In this document: positions 11,280-23,800 of the stretch, piece after piece
Position numbering within the stretch: position 1 is the stretch's first letter
Layout of the letters: the number at the start of each line of letters is the position of its first letter
Notes under the pieces: model-generated
Databases searched by the model: none
The model's input: only the letters and a program-made list of their open reading frames with translations
Told to the model about the DNA's origin: nothing
Source: Dastarcus helophoroides
Lineage: Eukaryota > Arthropoda > Insecta > Coleoptera > Bothrideridae
Assembly (NCBI GenBank): GCA_028583605.1
Contig: CM053326.1
Coordinates: forward strand, 29,805,431-29,869,430
Reading direction: 5' to 3'
Length of the DNA: 64,000 nt
Position numbers and translations under genes: made by a program

Positions 11280-11727
11280 TGTGTGAGCTGGTTTCCTTGT
11301 GGCGTAACCTCCGCGGGCGTCGGCAAATGTTAAACTAATCGTTACTTTCGCGCTTATAATAACGGAGAACCGGCAGCCATGTTGTAATGAACTTCTTGTC
11401 AAGCATCATGGGTTAGAACGGTTAAGTTCGTCAGATGCGTTTTTAAGCAAAAAAAATCGTCGATTGCGGTTGGAAATCGGTGCAAAGTAATCGCAAAAAG
11501 CGTGCCCACGGGCGGCGTGTAGTTAGAGACGGGTAGTGTCGCCTAGTGCGATGTTTCTGCGCATTATTGCGGTCAGAGCGAGTGCAACGTCGTGATAGCA
11601 CAGGGAGTCGTCAACTGCCTGGTCGACGATTGCTGGGATCGAGCATCCCTGGTTCGGGAAGTGAAGAAACACCGTCGTCGGGACGCGGTTATCATGTCGT
11701 GCGGGGGGCAGTGACACGTGAGCCACT
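11280..11727 (+). promoter_or_regulatory. GC-rich promoter and 5' leader of ARID2
   Basis: GC and CpG content rise sharply relative to the flanks just before the ARID2 start codon, as expected for a broad housekeeping promoter. No TATA box is evident. If transcription starts upstream, the leader contains ATG at 11379 (two codons), 11551 (14-residue frame to 11595) and 11694 (six-residue frame to 11714), which are possible uORFs. The transcription start cannot be fixed from sequence alone. Confidence 0.5.
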
Positions 11728-11819
11728 ATGGCCAAAATTCTCGATAAGGATCCGGCCACGTACTCCAAGGAGCGCGACGGGTTCCTTCGGGATCTCCAGC
11801 ATTTCCACGAGACGCGAGG
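11728..11819 (+). CDS. ARID2: ARID2 exon 1
   Basis: Encodes MAKILDKDPATYSKERDGF and the first ARID helix (FLRDLQHFHETRG). It ends in GAGG|GTAAGG with phase 2. The 58-bp intron that follows is very short. Confidence 0.92.
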
Positions 11820-14800
11820 GTAAGGTTTGGTTTGAGCGAAGGCGACGTTGATGTGACGGTATTTTGTCATTTTCCAGGACGCCTTTCAAGAGGAACCCTA
11901 CGATCGGGGGCAAGGAAATCGATCTTTTTCTCCTGTATAATCTGGTGACCGCCCAAGGGGGGTGGCTGAAGGTAAGTCTTTTTTTTTTAATATGTGCGTG
12001 TTTTTTTTTTAATTTCGACGGAAGACGAGTTTTTGTTCTGTGCAATGATACGCGATAGAAAAGATGGCCTTGGCGCTTTACCATTTGTTTTAAAATGCCG
12101 GCTGCCCGAACCGCGGTGCTTAATCTCGAACATGTGCAAATGTTTTTGTTTGGTCTCGTGCATTTGAGTGAGTTACCCCGGTGTGGAGAAACTGAGGATA
12201 GTAGGCAGTGGAGCAAGGTCAGGGCTGAGTAAGACTTATCAGTAATGTGCTTCTGCTTTAGCTACGAATTAGTTCGCCCCGCCTTCTAGATTCTCACGCG
12301 ATTTGGGGGAATTTCACGTGAATTTGTAAAATACCAGAGATTTTCGTTTAAATCCAAATCAAAATTAATAACGTCGGCGGTGGTGTCATTAAATGTTTGC
12401 CAGTTTGGTAGATTGTGTTCCCCTCGTTAAAATGTTGAAATTGTGATCAATACATTCGTCCCCTTTTATAGTTTTATTCCATTATAAGCTGCCACTTATA
12501 ACGGTCATTACTGATGGTTATAATTATTGTGATCCGTAAAATTATTCATAATTGCAGTAAAGTTATTGCTTTGTTTCCTTTTTTATTGTTTTTTTTTTAG
12601 TAAGATGTACTTTAGTAAATCAATATTATTTTCCGACTAATTTCAAGTTTTATTCTAATTAAATTTGTTTTCTAGTAATTAATTCCAGCGATAGTTTTTT
12701 TATTTGCAAGGAAGGAGTTTTTAATTTTCGCTGATTAAGTTAATTTCTACAATAAAAATGGCGTATTATTGTGAGGTTAGTTTTTACATTTGTGACTAGT
12801 TTAAAACGTTTCTTTGTTATTTTCTCTTCTAATTTCAATAAAATGTCAAACATAAGCAGAATTTGGAGTAAACTATTGCATTTTCGATCGAAATTCGAAA
12901 TTCTAAGGCAAGTAATCACTGTTCTAAAAAATCATTTTGAAGTTGAAATCGAAATTTCCATAATTGATTTAGAATTTTAGAAAATTTCGGATATTGTGAG
13001 GACCATTTTTTAATAGTTTGTACGTTGAGAAGAAGAAATATTAAACATAAGAATTTGTAATAAATTATTTCAATTTCGTTTAAAAAAATCTGGAATTTTG
13101 AGTCAAGTACTGTTCTTAAAAAGACGCTTTAATTTTCGAGGTTAAGGTCGTAATTTACAGAATAGAATCTAAAGAATACAGTTTTAAAAATTTAAATCAT
13201 TTTTCGAAATTTTCACCTTTGTGCAACGAAAATGAAATATAAGAATTTTGAATTTCAAGCTTTGCTCAAAATTTTGATAGAAAAGATTAAAAATTACGAC
13301 TGTTCTTAAAACAAAACAGTTTTTAAGGTTAGAATTCTCCAGAAGGAACGTAGAAAATTTTTTGTATTTAACGTTTGACGTTAAAACAGATTTTACTGCA
13401 AATAATGACTATTTTTACATTTTGAGGTTAGGATTTAAATCCCGTGAACGAAGACAGAAAATTTCGGGTATCGAGATCGAGTTTAGGAACCTTTGACGTA
13501 CAATTTGAAAACAGATTTTTTGTTTCGAGAAGGAAAACATTTTCGGATCTGGATTTGTATCTTTTTTAAATTAGTGTAAATAATAACTGTTCTTAAAACA
13601 ACATTTTTTGAGGTTAAGATCGAAATTTTCGTAATGAACATTGAAATTTGTGGAATCTTTGTCTTAACATTTTTTAGGATTTTTTTATAAGTTAATTTAC
13701 GAGTTTGTAACAAAATTGTTAATACAAGTTATCGTCAGTTAGCTTATATTTTTTAATAAGAAATTCAGAAATACATTCGAAAATTGAAATCTAAAGAATG
13801 TTTTGCACTTTTACCAGATTAGTTATTGATTAATAATTACGCGACACATATTTCTCGAGCAGGATTGTCATTATCAAGTGTACTAATGTCAGTTTTCTTA
13901 GCGAAATGCATATCACCTAATTACTGGTGTAGTAAACAGATTAATGGTAACTTGGACTGATTATAAGCTCTAGCATTCGAAATTTGAATTAAAAAAGTTG
14001 TACCCACTAGCTTAACGGGCCCAATGAAGTATCCATTCTTGTAAACCCATCTGGATTCTGAATATGTTAAAATTCCTTTAAAACGCGTCATTCGCGTAAG
14101 TCTTATGGAAATATTTTACGTTTTGGGCCACCATTTGTGTGCTTTATCTCAAAAATAAGCCAAACCCCAAAGCGGAAAAGTCTTAACTTTAAAAATATAT
14201 TAGTTAACCTAATTTAGTCGAGTCTTTGTTTAGGAGTAAGCAAAATGTAACATAAAGCATTAAAAGTTATTAAAATCATATAAACCAACAAAATTTTTAA
14301 TTCTACGAAGTTTCTGATTTAGAAGTGGTAATCAAATTACAAATAAAGTCTAAAGCATCGATGGTTGACTATTACATACACTGACTTTCTTCAAAAATAA
14401 ATTCCGGAACAAGATAAGCAATAATTAGGTAAGTTTTCACCTGCTAGACAGGCATTTTCGGGCGTAGTAATGTTAGCAGTGGCCCTAGCGGCGGGAATGC
14501 ACCGTTCGTAAGTGAAAGGAGCCGCCAAAATTCGCGACACGCAGTTCGGTTTGTAAACAAATGGTAGGGAAGCGGTTCGCATGAGGCTGAGCCGCGGAGC
14601 AGCCAGACCCGACTGTACTCTGTACTGATAGTGTTTGGGTTTTAACAACATACGAAAGGATCGAGGAGTCGCGTGTGCGCCAGCCGCCGCCCCCGTGCCG
14701 GCACGGGACCAGCAAGTCGCGGCCGATGGTAACGGTAAGATAGAGACTACTAGGTCAGGGTCTGGGCTGTAGAGTGCACCGTGGACACCGGTGTGTCTTT

Positions 14801-17800
14801 TTACTATCACTCGTTCTTCCACGTTTCGATTTTGTTGGGGGAAAAAAAATCGAACGCTCTGCGGTAACTCGTTTGGATTAAACCATTTTCGATAATATAG
14901 CAGTTCATTTTTTTTAAGTATAATCCACACACGAAGGGTGACTTTATTACGCCTTGGAACCCCACGTGGACGCTATAAAAAATAGTGGACGTTATACATC
15001 AGAATTAACTGATTCTTGTTACATTACGCTTCGTTAGAAAGTTGGCCAATTCTCAATGGAATAGTTGAGGATTTCTCGAATGAGATGATTTGAACAGAGT
15101 TTTTATTTCTCATTTTGCCAGCTCCTTTTGGTAAATTGATGACACAACATAAAATAATTGCCAACAAACGAAAATAATACAAGTTGCTTTAAAATTGTAA
15201 ATTGTCATTCGTTGAGTGGGGACCTTGAGAATAAATTATTAAAATTAAACCTCGTTTATATTTATATTTAAAATTCTCGCTTTATGTTTTATCGTTAAAA
15301 CAACAATTGAATGTTAATATAAAATTGTTAGCTGTACGTTTAACGATACGATGATGATAACAAACTTTAACTCTTCGAAAAAAATCCATTGTTTACGGGA
15401 CGGAATATAACATTACTAAATTTGCGTAACAATTTTACATAAGCAAAAGGCTTTATCAACGTCGAGCAAAATCGCGTAAAATCACCACATGAGAATGTGA
15501 CATGTTTACAACGATTAAAATCAACAAGGTGCGACCTTAGCTTTATGTAATTGAGTCACTGAATCAATCATTTAATTTTTAAGTGAATAATATTCTAGAA
15601 ATAGCACTGGATTTTACATAACATCGAATAGAACGGAGAAATCGAGAAATTACTCTTGTAAGTTAAAAATTTGACCTGTTGACGTGGCTTCTGAAATTAC
15701 CTATTGAATTTTAAAAACAATATCAAATCAATATTTTTGTGTTTTAATGTGTGAATTCGTACACTTTTAGGTTTATATCAGTGGCTTTCTATCTATGCTT
15801 TTTATAAATCAGAAATGAAAAATTAAAAAATTTAAAGTTTATTTTCGAAATTTCGACTACTTTTATTCAAAATGTCAGTATTTGATTTGACATTTTTGAA
15901 AATTCCTAATGTTTTCAAGGTTTGGATTTTTTTACAGAATTGGACTTTTAAGTTCAGTTTGTTTAAACATTTTGACTCTTTCAAAATTTTGACTCTCAGA
16001 ATTTTGACTCTTTCAAAATTTTTGCTTTTTTCAAAATTTCGACTTTTTTTAAAATTTTAATTTTTCTCGATTGTAAATTCGTTCTAAAGATTTTAATTTC
16101 TTTGAAAATTTGGTGTCTTTTCAAAATCTCAAATTCTCGTTTTTGGTGAAAAATTAACTTTATTTTAAATTTTGAAGTTTCAAAAATTCTTTTTTTTAAT
16201 TATTCGACTTTTTCTCAACATTGGAACTTGTTTAAAATTAAGACTTTTTTAAAATGTCGATTCTTTTGAAAACGGCAACCGTTTTTGAAATTTAACTTTT
16301 CGAAATTGTGATATTTTGAAAATCTTGGTTTTTCGGGTTTTTCGAAATTTCGATATTTAAGAATTTCGTCCTTTTGTTTCCAAAATTTTTGCTTGAAATT
16401 TCGACATTTTTGTACATCTAATTTTTTGAAAAATTTGTTTTTTTTTGTAATTTTAAATTTTTGAAAAATTGGACATTTTTGTAAATCTAATTTTTTGAAA
16501 AATTTGACATTTTTGTAAATCAATTTTTTTGAAACATTTGACTTTTTTGTAAATCTAATTTTTTGCAAAATTGGACTTTTTTGAAAATTTGAGTTATTTT
16601 TGAAACATTCGACTTTTATCAAAATGTTCGACTTTTTTCAAAAAATTACATAAGCAATGCTTTTTTGTACTTTTATTTTAAAAGTTTCATCCTTTTTGAA
16701 ACTTTAGACAGCGAAGTTAATTGTGACTGAAAATTTGTACCTTTTTTTCGACTGTTTTAAAATTTGAGTTTTTCCCCAAATCTTGATTTTTTTATTAAAA
16801 TGTCCACTTTCTAGAAAAATTTACTAGTATTGAAAATTGGGCACTTTTTGAAAATCAGTTTCTTTTCTAAAATTTAAATTTCGTTCTAAAATTTTGAATA
16901 TTTTTTAAAAATGTCCACTTTTTTAAAAATTTAAACTTTTTGACCTTTTTAAAAATGTCCACTTTTTTAAAAATTTAAACTTTTTGACCTTTTTAAAATT
17001 ATTGACGTAAAAATGTCGGCCTTTTTTGAAAATTTGAACTTTATTTGAAAATTTCGGCTTTTTCTCCAAATCTGGACTTTTTTTTTGTTGGAAATATTCG
17101 TCTTTTCTTTTACATTTTTTAAATGAAATATCCACTTTCTAGAAATTTTTACTAGTGTTGAAAATTAGGCAATTTTTGAAAATTAGTTTCTTTTCTAAAA
17201 TTTAGATTTCGTTCCAAAATTTTGAATATTTTTTAAAAATTTCCACTTTTTTCAAAAATTTAAACTTTGACTTTTGAAAAATATTGACGTAAAAATGTCG
17301 GCCTTTTTTGAAAATTCGAACTTTATTTGAAAATTTCGGCTTTTTCTCGAAATCTGCGACTTTTTTTTGGTAAATATTCGACTTTTTTTTGAAAAATTTT
17401 GATTTTTTTAATGAAAAATCCACTTTCTAGAAATTTATACTAGTATAGAAAATTAGGCAATTTTTGAAAATTAGTTACTTTCCTAAAATTTAAATTTCGT
17501 TTCAAAATTTTAAATATTTTTTAAAAATTTCCAGTTTTTCAAAAATTTAAACTTTTTGACCTTTTAAAAATATTGACGTAAAAATGTCGGCCTTTTATGA
17601 AAATTTGAACTTTATTTGAAAATTTTAACTTTATTTGAAAATTTCGTCTTTTTCTCGAAATTGGACTTTTTTTTTGGTAAATATTCGACTTTTTTGAAAA
17701 ATTTTGATTTTTTAAATAAAACTTCCATTTTCTAGAAATTTTTACTAGTATTGAAAATTGGGCAATTTTTGAAAATAATTTTTTTTTTCTATGGTTTAAA

Positions 17801-20800
17801 TTTCTTTCCAAAATTTTGAATATTTTTTAAAAATTTCTACTTTTTCAAAAATTTAAACTTTTTGAATTTTTAAAAATATTGACTTAAAAATGTCGGCCTT
17901 TTTCGAAAGTTTGAACTTTATTTGAAAATTTCGGCTTTTTCTCGAAAGAAAGCTGAATTTTTTTTTTATTTTTGGTAAATATTCGACTTTTTTTGAAACA
18001 TTTTGATTTTTTTAATGAAAGATCCACTTTCTAGAAATTTTTACTAGCATTGAAAATTAGGCAATTTTTGAAAATTAGTTTCTTTTCTAAAATTTAAATT
18101 TCGTTCCAAAATTTTGAATATTTTTTAAAAATTTCCACCTTTTTCAGAAATTTAAAATTTTTGAGTTTTCAAAAATATTGACGTTAAAATGTCGACCTTT
18201 TTTGAAAATTTGAACTTTATTTGAAAAATTCGGCCTTTTCTCGAAATCTGCGACTTTTTTTGGTAAATATTCGACTTTTTTTTAAATTTATTTAATCAAA
18301 CTTCCACTTTCTAGAATTTTTTATTAGTATTGGAAATTAGTCAATTTTTGAAAATAGGTTTTTTTTCTATAATTCAAATTTCTTTCCAAAATTTTGAATG
18401 TTTTTTAAAAATTTCAACGTTTTCAAAATTTAAACTTTTCGACATTTTAAAAATATTGACCTAAGAATTTCAGTTTTTTTCTGAAAATTTCAACGTTTTT
18501 TGAAAAATTCGACTTTTTTTTTCGAAGTTTGAACTTTTTTTTTGGTAAATTTTCGACTTTTATTTTGAAAAATTTCACTTTGGTTGAAAATTAAACTTTC
18601 TTTTAAAATTTCGTCTTTTTAAAATATGTTTAAATATTTTGCAGAAAGTAAGGTTCTTGTAACTTTTTTAAGTTGAATTTTTGAAAATTTCGACCTTGTT
18701 TTAAAAACTTAACATTCAAAAATTTATTTTTCAAAATTGTGAAATTTTGAACGATGCCTTTTTTCCAAAATTTTGGCCTTTTCAAAATTTTGATTTTTTT
18801 TAATTATTTCGATCTTTTGTTTCCAAAATTTCGACTTCTCAAAAAATTATATAAAAAATGCTTTTTTGTACTTTTATTTTGAAAGTTTCCATCCTTTTTG
18901 AAACTGAAGCCAGCGAAGTGACTGAAAATTTGTACCTTTTTTTTCGACTTTTTTAAAATTTGAGTTTTTTCTCAAGTTTTGATTTATTTAATAAAAATTG
19001 AAATACAGAACTTGTCCCCCGAAATCAAGAAATATTTAAAAAAAAAACACAACAAACGTTGCTCTGTTGGACAAGTTCTGTATTTCAATTTTTGAAGATA
19101 ACGAAGGACCAGTCCGTTCCACCAAAATTATTCAATAAAATTTCCACTTTCTAGAAATTTTTACTAGTACTGAAAATTTTGCAATTTTTGAAAATTTCTA
19201 AAATTTAAATTTTTTTTCTAAAATTTTGAATATTTTTTAAAAATTTCTATAATTCTCAAAATTTGAACTTTTTGCCCTTTTAAAAATATTGACCTAAGAA
19301 TTTCGGTTTTTTTTCTGAAAATTCTAACGTTTTTTGAAAAATCCGACTTTTTTTCGAAGTTTGGACTTTTTTTTTTTGGTAAATTTGTGCCCTTTTTTTT
19401 GAAATATTCGGCTTTGGTTGAAAATTAAACTATTTTCGAATATTTCGTCTTTTTTTTTAAATATGACTTTTTTGCAAAAAGTACGGTGTCTGCAATTTTT
19501 TTCAATTTTAATTTTTGAAAATTTCGAACTTTTAAAAGTTTAACTTAAAAAAAAGTTTTTCAAAATTGTGACATTTTGAAGAATCTTGTTTTCCAACAAT
19601 TTCGACTTTTTCGAAATTTTGCCTTTTTTGAAATTTCGGTCTTTTCGAAGTTTTGATTTTTTTAAATATTTCGTTTCCAAAATTTCAACTTTTTCTTGAA
19701 ATTTCGTTGTAAATCTAGATTTTTTTGAAAAATTTCATTTTTGTTGAAAATTTGAACTTTATTTTTTGAAACATTCGACTTTTATCAAACTTTTTCTAGA
19801 AACTTACTAGGTACTATTAACAATTTTGAACTTTTCGAATATTTTATTTATTCGAAAATTTAGGTTTTTTCCCAAAATTTTGAATATTTTTTGCAAATAT
19901 TAACTGTTTTCGAAATGTTCACTTTTTGTTTTTATTTAACGTAAAAATATTAACTTTTTTTGAATATTTGAACCATTTTTTGAAAAATTAGGATTTTTTC
20001 CTGAAATTTTAACTTTTTTTTTAAATTTTAGACTTTTTTTTGAAAAATTCGACTTTTTTCAAAATGTCGACTTTTTCGACCAAAGTAGGTACCCATTGTT
20101 TTTGTAATTTTTTTTCAATATCAATTTTTATAAAAATTTCAACCTTTTTTAAAAAGTTTAATTTAAAAAAAGTTCATTTCTCAAAATTGTGTTATTTTGA
20201 AAATTTTGATTTTTTTTGCAAAATTTTGACTAATTTAGGTTTTTTGTGGTGAAGTTTCGGCCTTTTAAAAATCTAATTTTTTAATAATTTCGATGTTATG
20301 TTCCCAAAAATTCGATATTTTCTTGAAGTTTCGACCTTTTTTTTTGGGATATTTAGACTTTTTGAAAAATTCGACTTTTGTTGAAAATTTGAACTTGTTT
20401 TGAAACATTCAACTTTTACTAAACTTTTTCTAGACATTCTTATTAGATAGTATTAATATTTTCGAACTTTTTGAAAATTTGTATTTTTTCCCAAAATTTT
20501 GAATATTTTTAAAAATGTCTACCTTTTTCGAAATTTAAACTTTTTTTTGTAATTTCCACTTTTTAAAAATATTGACCTTTTCTGAAAATTTTTCCGAAAA
20601 TTTCGACTTTTTTGAAAATGTTGACTTTTTTGCAAAAAAGTAATTACCTACTGTTTTTATAAGTTTTTTCAATTTTAAGTTTTATGAAAATCTCGGCCTT
20701 TTTGAGGTTTGTTAATTTTTTAATAATTTCGATCGTTTGTTTCCAAAATTTCGATTTTTTCTTGAAATTTTTTGTAAATTTAGACTTTTTGACAAATGTC

Positions 20801-23800
20801 GACTTTTTCGCAAAAATTAAGTACCTACTGTTTTTGTAATTTTTTTTCAATATCAAGTTTTGTAAAAATTTCGAACTTTTTTGAAAAGTTTAACTAAAAA
20901 AACTTAAAAAAAGTTATTTTTCAAAATTGTGTCGTTTTGAAAATTTTGATTTTTTTTGGAAAATTTCGATTTTTTCCTAATTTAGATTTTTTTGAAATTT
21001 CGGCCTTTTCGAAATTTAAATTTCGAGTTTCTTGAAATTTTGACTTTTTTTTGTAAATTTAGAATTATACTTTTGTTGAAAATTTGAACTTTTTTGAAAC
21101 ATTCGACTTTTATCAAATTTTTTCTAAAAATGTTTGCTAGGTAGTATTAACAATTTCGAACTCTTTGAAAATTCGATTTATTCTAAAATTTATTTTTTTC
21201 CCAAAATCTGAATATTTTTTTAAAATGTTTACTTTTTTCGAAATTTTAGCCTTTTGTTTTAATTTGACGTAAAAAAAAATATTAACTTTTTCTGAAAATT
21301 TTAACCATTTTTTGAAACTAGGATTTTTCCTGACATTTTATTTTTTTTACACTTTAGACTTTTTTTTTCAAAAATTCGACTTTATTTTAAAATGTCGACT
21401 TTTTTTGCAAAAAGTAAGTAATGTTTTTGTAATAATTTTTTCAGTTTCAGTTTTTATAAAAATGTCGACCCTTCTTAAAAAATTAACTTAAAAAATCCTT
21501 TTTCAAAATTGTGTTATTTTAAATTTTTTTATTATTTTTGCAAGATTCCAATTTTTCATAATTTTGATATTTTAAAATTTCGGCCTTCGGTTATTTAATT
21601 TTTTAGTAATTTTGATCTTTTGTTTCCAAAATTTAGCCTTTTTCTTGAAATCTAGGCTTTTTGAGAAATTCGACTTTTTGAAAATTTATTTGAAACATTC
21701 GACTTTTATCAAACTTTCTAGAAATTTTTACCAGATAGTATTAACAATTTCTAACTTTTTGAAAAGTTTATTTATCCTAAAATATAGTTTTTTCCCATAA
21801 TTTTGAACATTTTTTAAAAATGTTTACTTTATTCGAAATTTTAACCTTTTATTTTAACTTGACCTAAAAACATTAACTTTTTCTGAAAATTGGAATCGTT
21901 TTTTGAGAAATTGGAGTTTTTCTCGAAATCTTGACTTTTTTTTAAATTTCAGATTTTTTTTTTGAAAAATTCGACTTTTTTGCAAAAAGTAAATATTGTT
22001 TTTGTAATTGCCTTTTCAGTTTACATTTTTATAAAAATTTCGACCTTTTTTGAAGTTGAACTTAAAAAAGGGTATTTTCCAAATTTGTTATTTTGAAAAT
22101 TTTGATTTTTTTTGCAAAATTTCATAATTTTGGTTCTTTAGAAATCTAATTTTTTTATAATTTCGATCTCATGTTTTTAAAATTTCGACCTTTTAAAAAT
22201 ATTGACCTAAAAATATCGACCTTTTCTGAAAATTTGAACCTTTTTTTCGAAAAATTCGACTTTTTCTCGAAATTTTGACCTTTTTGTAGTCAGCTTTTTT
22301 TTGGAGAAGTAGACTTTTTTCAAAATGTACCCTTTTTTTCAAAATGTCGATATTTTCTCAAAACGTTTGACCGCAAAATTGACACATTTTTTGTATCCCC
22401 TTTTTTTTTTGAATTTTTACTTTTTTTAAGTTGTGACTTGAAATTTTGACTTATTGAATAAAATTTCGACTTTTTCTTAAAATATTGAAAATTTCGATCT
22501 TTTTTGAAATTGATATTTTTCTAAAAATTTGAATTGTTTGCGTAAACTATACCTTTGTAAAACGTCTATTTCATTCGAAATTCAATTTTTTTCGGAAATT
22601 TCTACTTTTTATTTGAAAATATTGATTACAAAAATTTCTGAAAAAAAAATCGTCATTTATATGTACTTATGGGTTAAAAAATCTTGTTTTTCGATTTTAA
22701 AGTTAAAATTAATTAAAACTTCAGTCACCAAATTTCGATTTGTTTCCCAAAATTTGGAACTCACAGTTGTTTATAAAATTCGAGAAGAAAATCAAAATAT
22801 TGAGAATAAACTCGAAATTGCGGGAAACAGGTCGAAATTGTGGGAAAAAGTCGATATTTGCAGACAAATTTTGAGAATTAACGAAATTTAAAATCGAAAT
22901 TTTAAAAGAAAGCTCTAAAATGTTTAAATCTGGAAAATTCGAAAAGGTATAAAGTAAAAATTTAAAGTTAAAGTTTTTATTTTTAGAAGAAATTATAATT
23001 CTAAAAATAGGCCTAAATTTCAAGCTTAGTTGAGATTTTAGAGGGAAAAAATTAGAAGCCTTGCATGTGCTCTTAAGGCCGTAAGTTCCTACTTCTGCAT
23101 TAAATAAAGTTCAAACTTCTCCGATAAAACCTTGGATATGCGGGAAAAATGAGATGAATTTGGATTTCATAGTAAAGCGGTGTGTAATAAAATTGAAAGG
23201 AAAAAATGACAACATTGTATATTTTTTCTTTTTGTATGAGAATTTCGTTGATAAGCGCCGTTGGTGGCTGAAATTCCTGACAAGGCCCCATTTTCGTTGG
23301 AAATTTCTCCGACCAGTCGAGGAAGTCGTCGATAAGAATGCGAGCGGTAGGTCTGGCGAATGTAATGCACGGCATGCTACGCGTTTTGTCAGTTTCAAGT
23401 TGTGCCGGCGCTGAGAAAACGATCGAGTTTCTCCCAGCGCCGGGAGGTCGTCGAACTTGTAACTGTGCCTCCTCTGCTCTGCGGGTGTTAACAGCAACAC
23501 GGTGTAGTTGTTTTCGACGTCTCTGACCGCCTCGGTAGGTTTCGAGCCCGATCGCCACACAATTCCTCTCGTCTCGGCGCTCTTCCCCTATTTCGGTGAC
23601 CCATCGCGCGCCGCACTTCGTTTGTTTTGTGTAGCCTTGTATGCCAGCCGGTAGCGCAACTTGGTTGCCAAGTAATCCCCGAGCGCGGCAGCGGTGTTGC
23701 CGGATAGTTTCTATTGCACGATTGTCGAGATCGTGAAATGCCGACGTATTGTTGTTGCTGGGAGGAATGACACGATGGGATTTAAGGAAATGAGACAAGA

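Larger units (their letters stand above)
15780..22640. repeat. T-polarised degenerate repeat field (GACTTTTTTGAAAATTTCG type)
   Basis: For almost 7 kb the plus strand is built from variations of a short unit such as GACTTTTTTGAAAATTTC, with TCGA-type cores between T and A runs. Polarity is constant (T-runs dominate on the plus strand). Higher-order periods are visible inside. All the open frames here are Lys/Phe-rich artefacts of the repeat. Confidence 0.85.

Noticed and set aside
14391..14930. 179-codon open frame on the minus strand
   Set aside because: No domain recognised; low-complexity stretch in a GC-rich island; no splice or promoter context.
16215..17811. Lys/Phe-rich open frames in the 16-18 kb repeat field
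   Set aside because: Translation of A/T-run repeats; no constraint expected.
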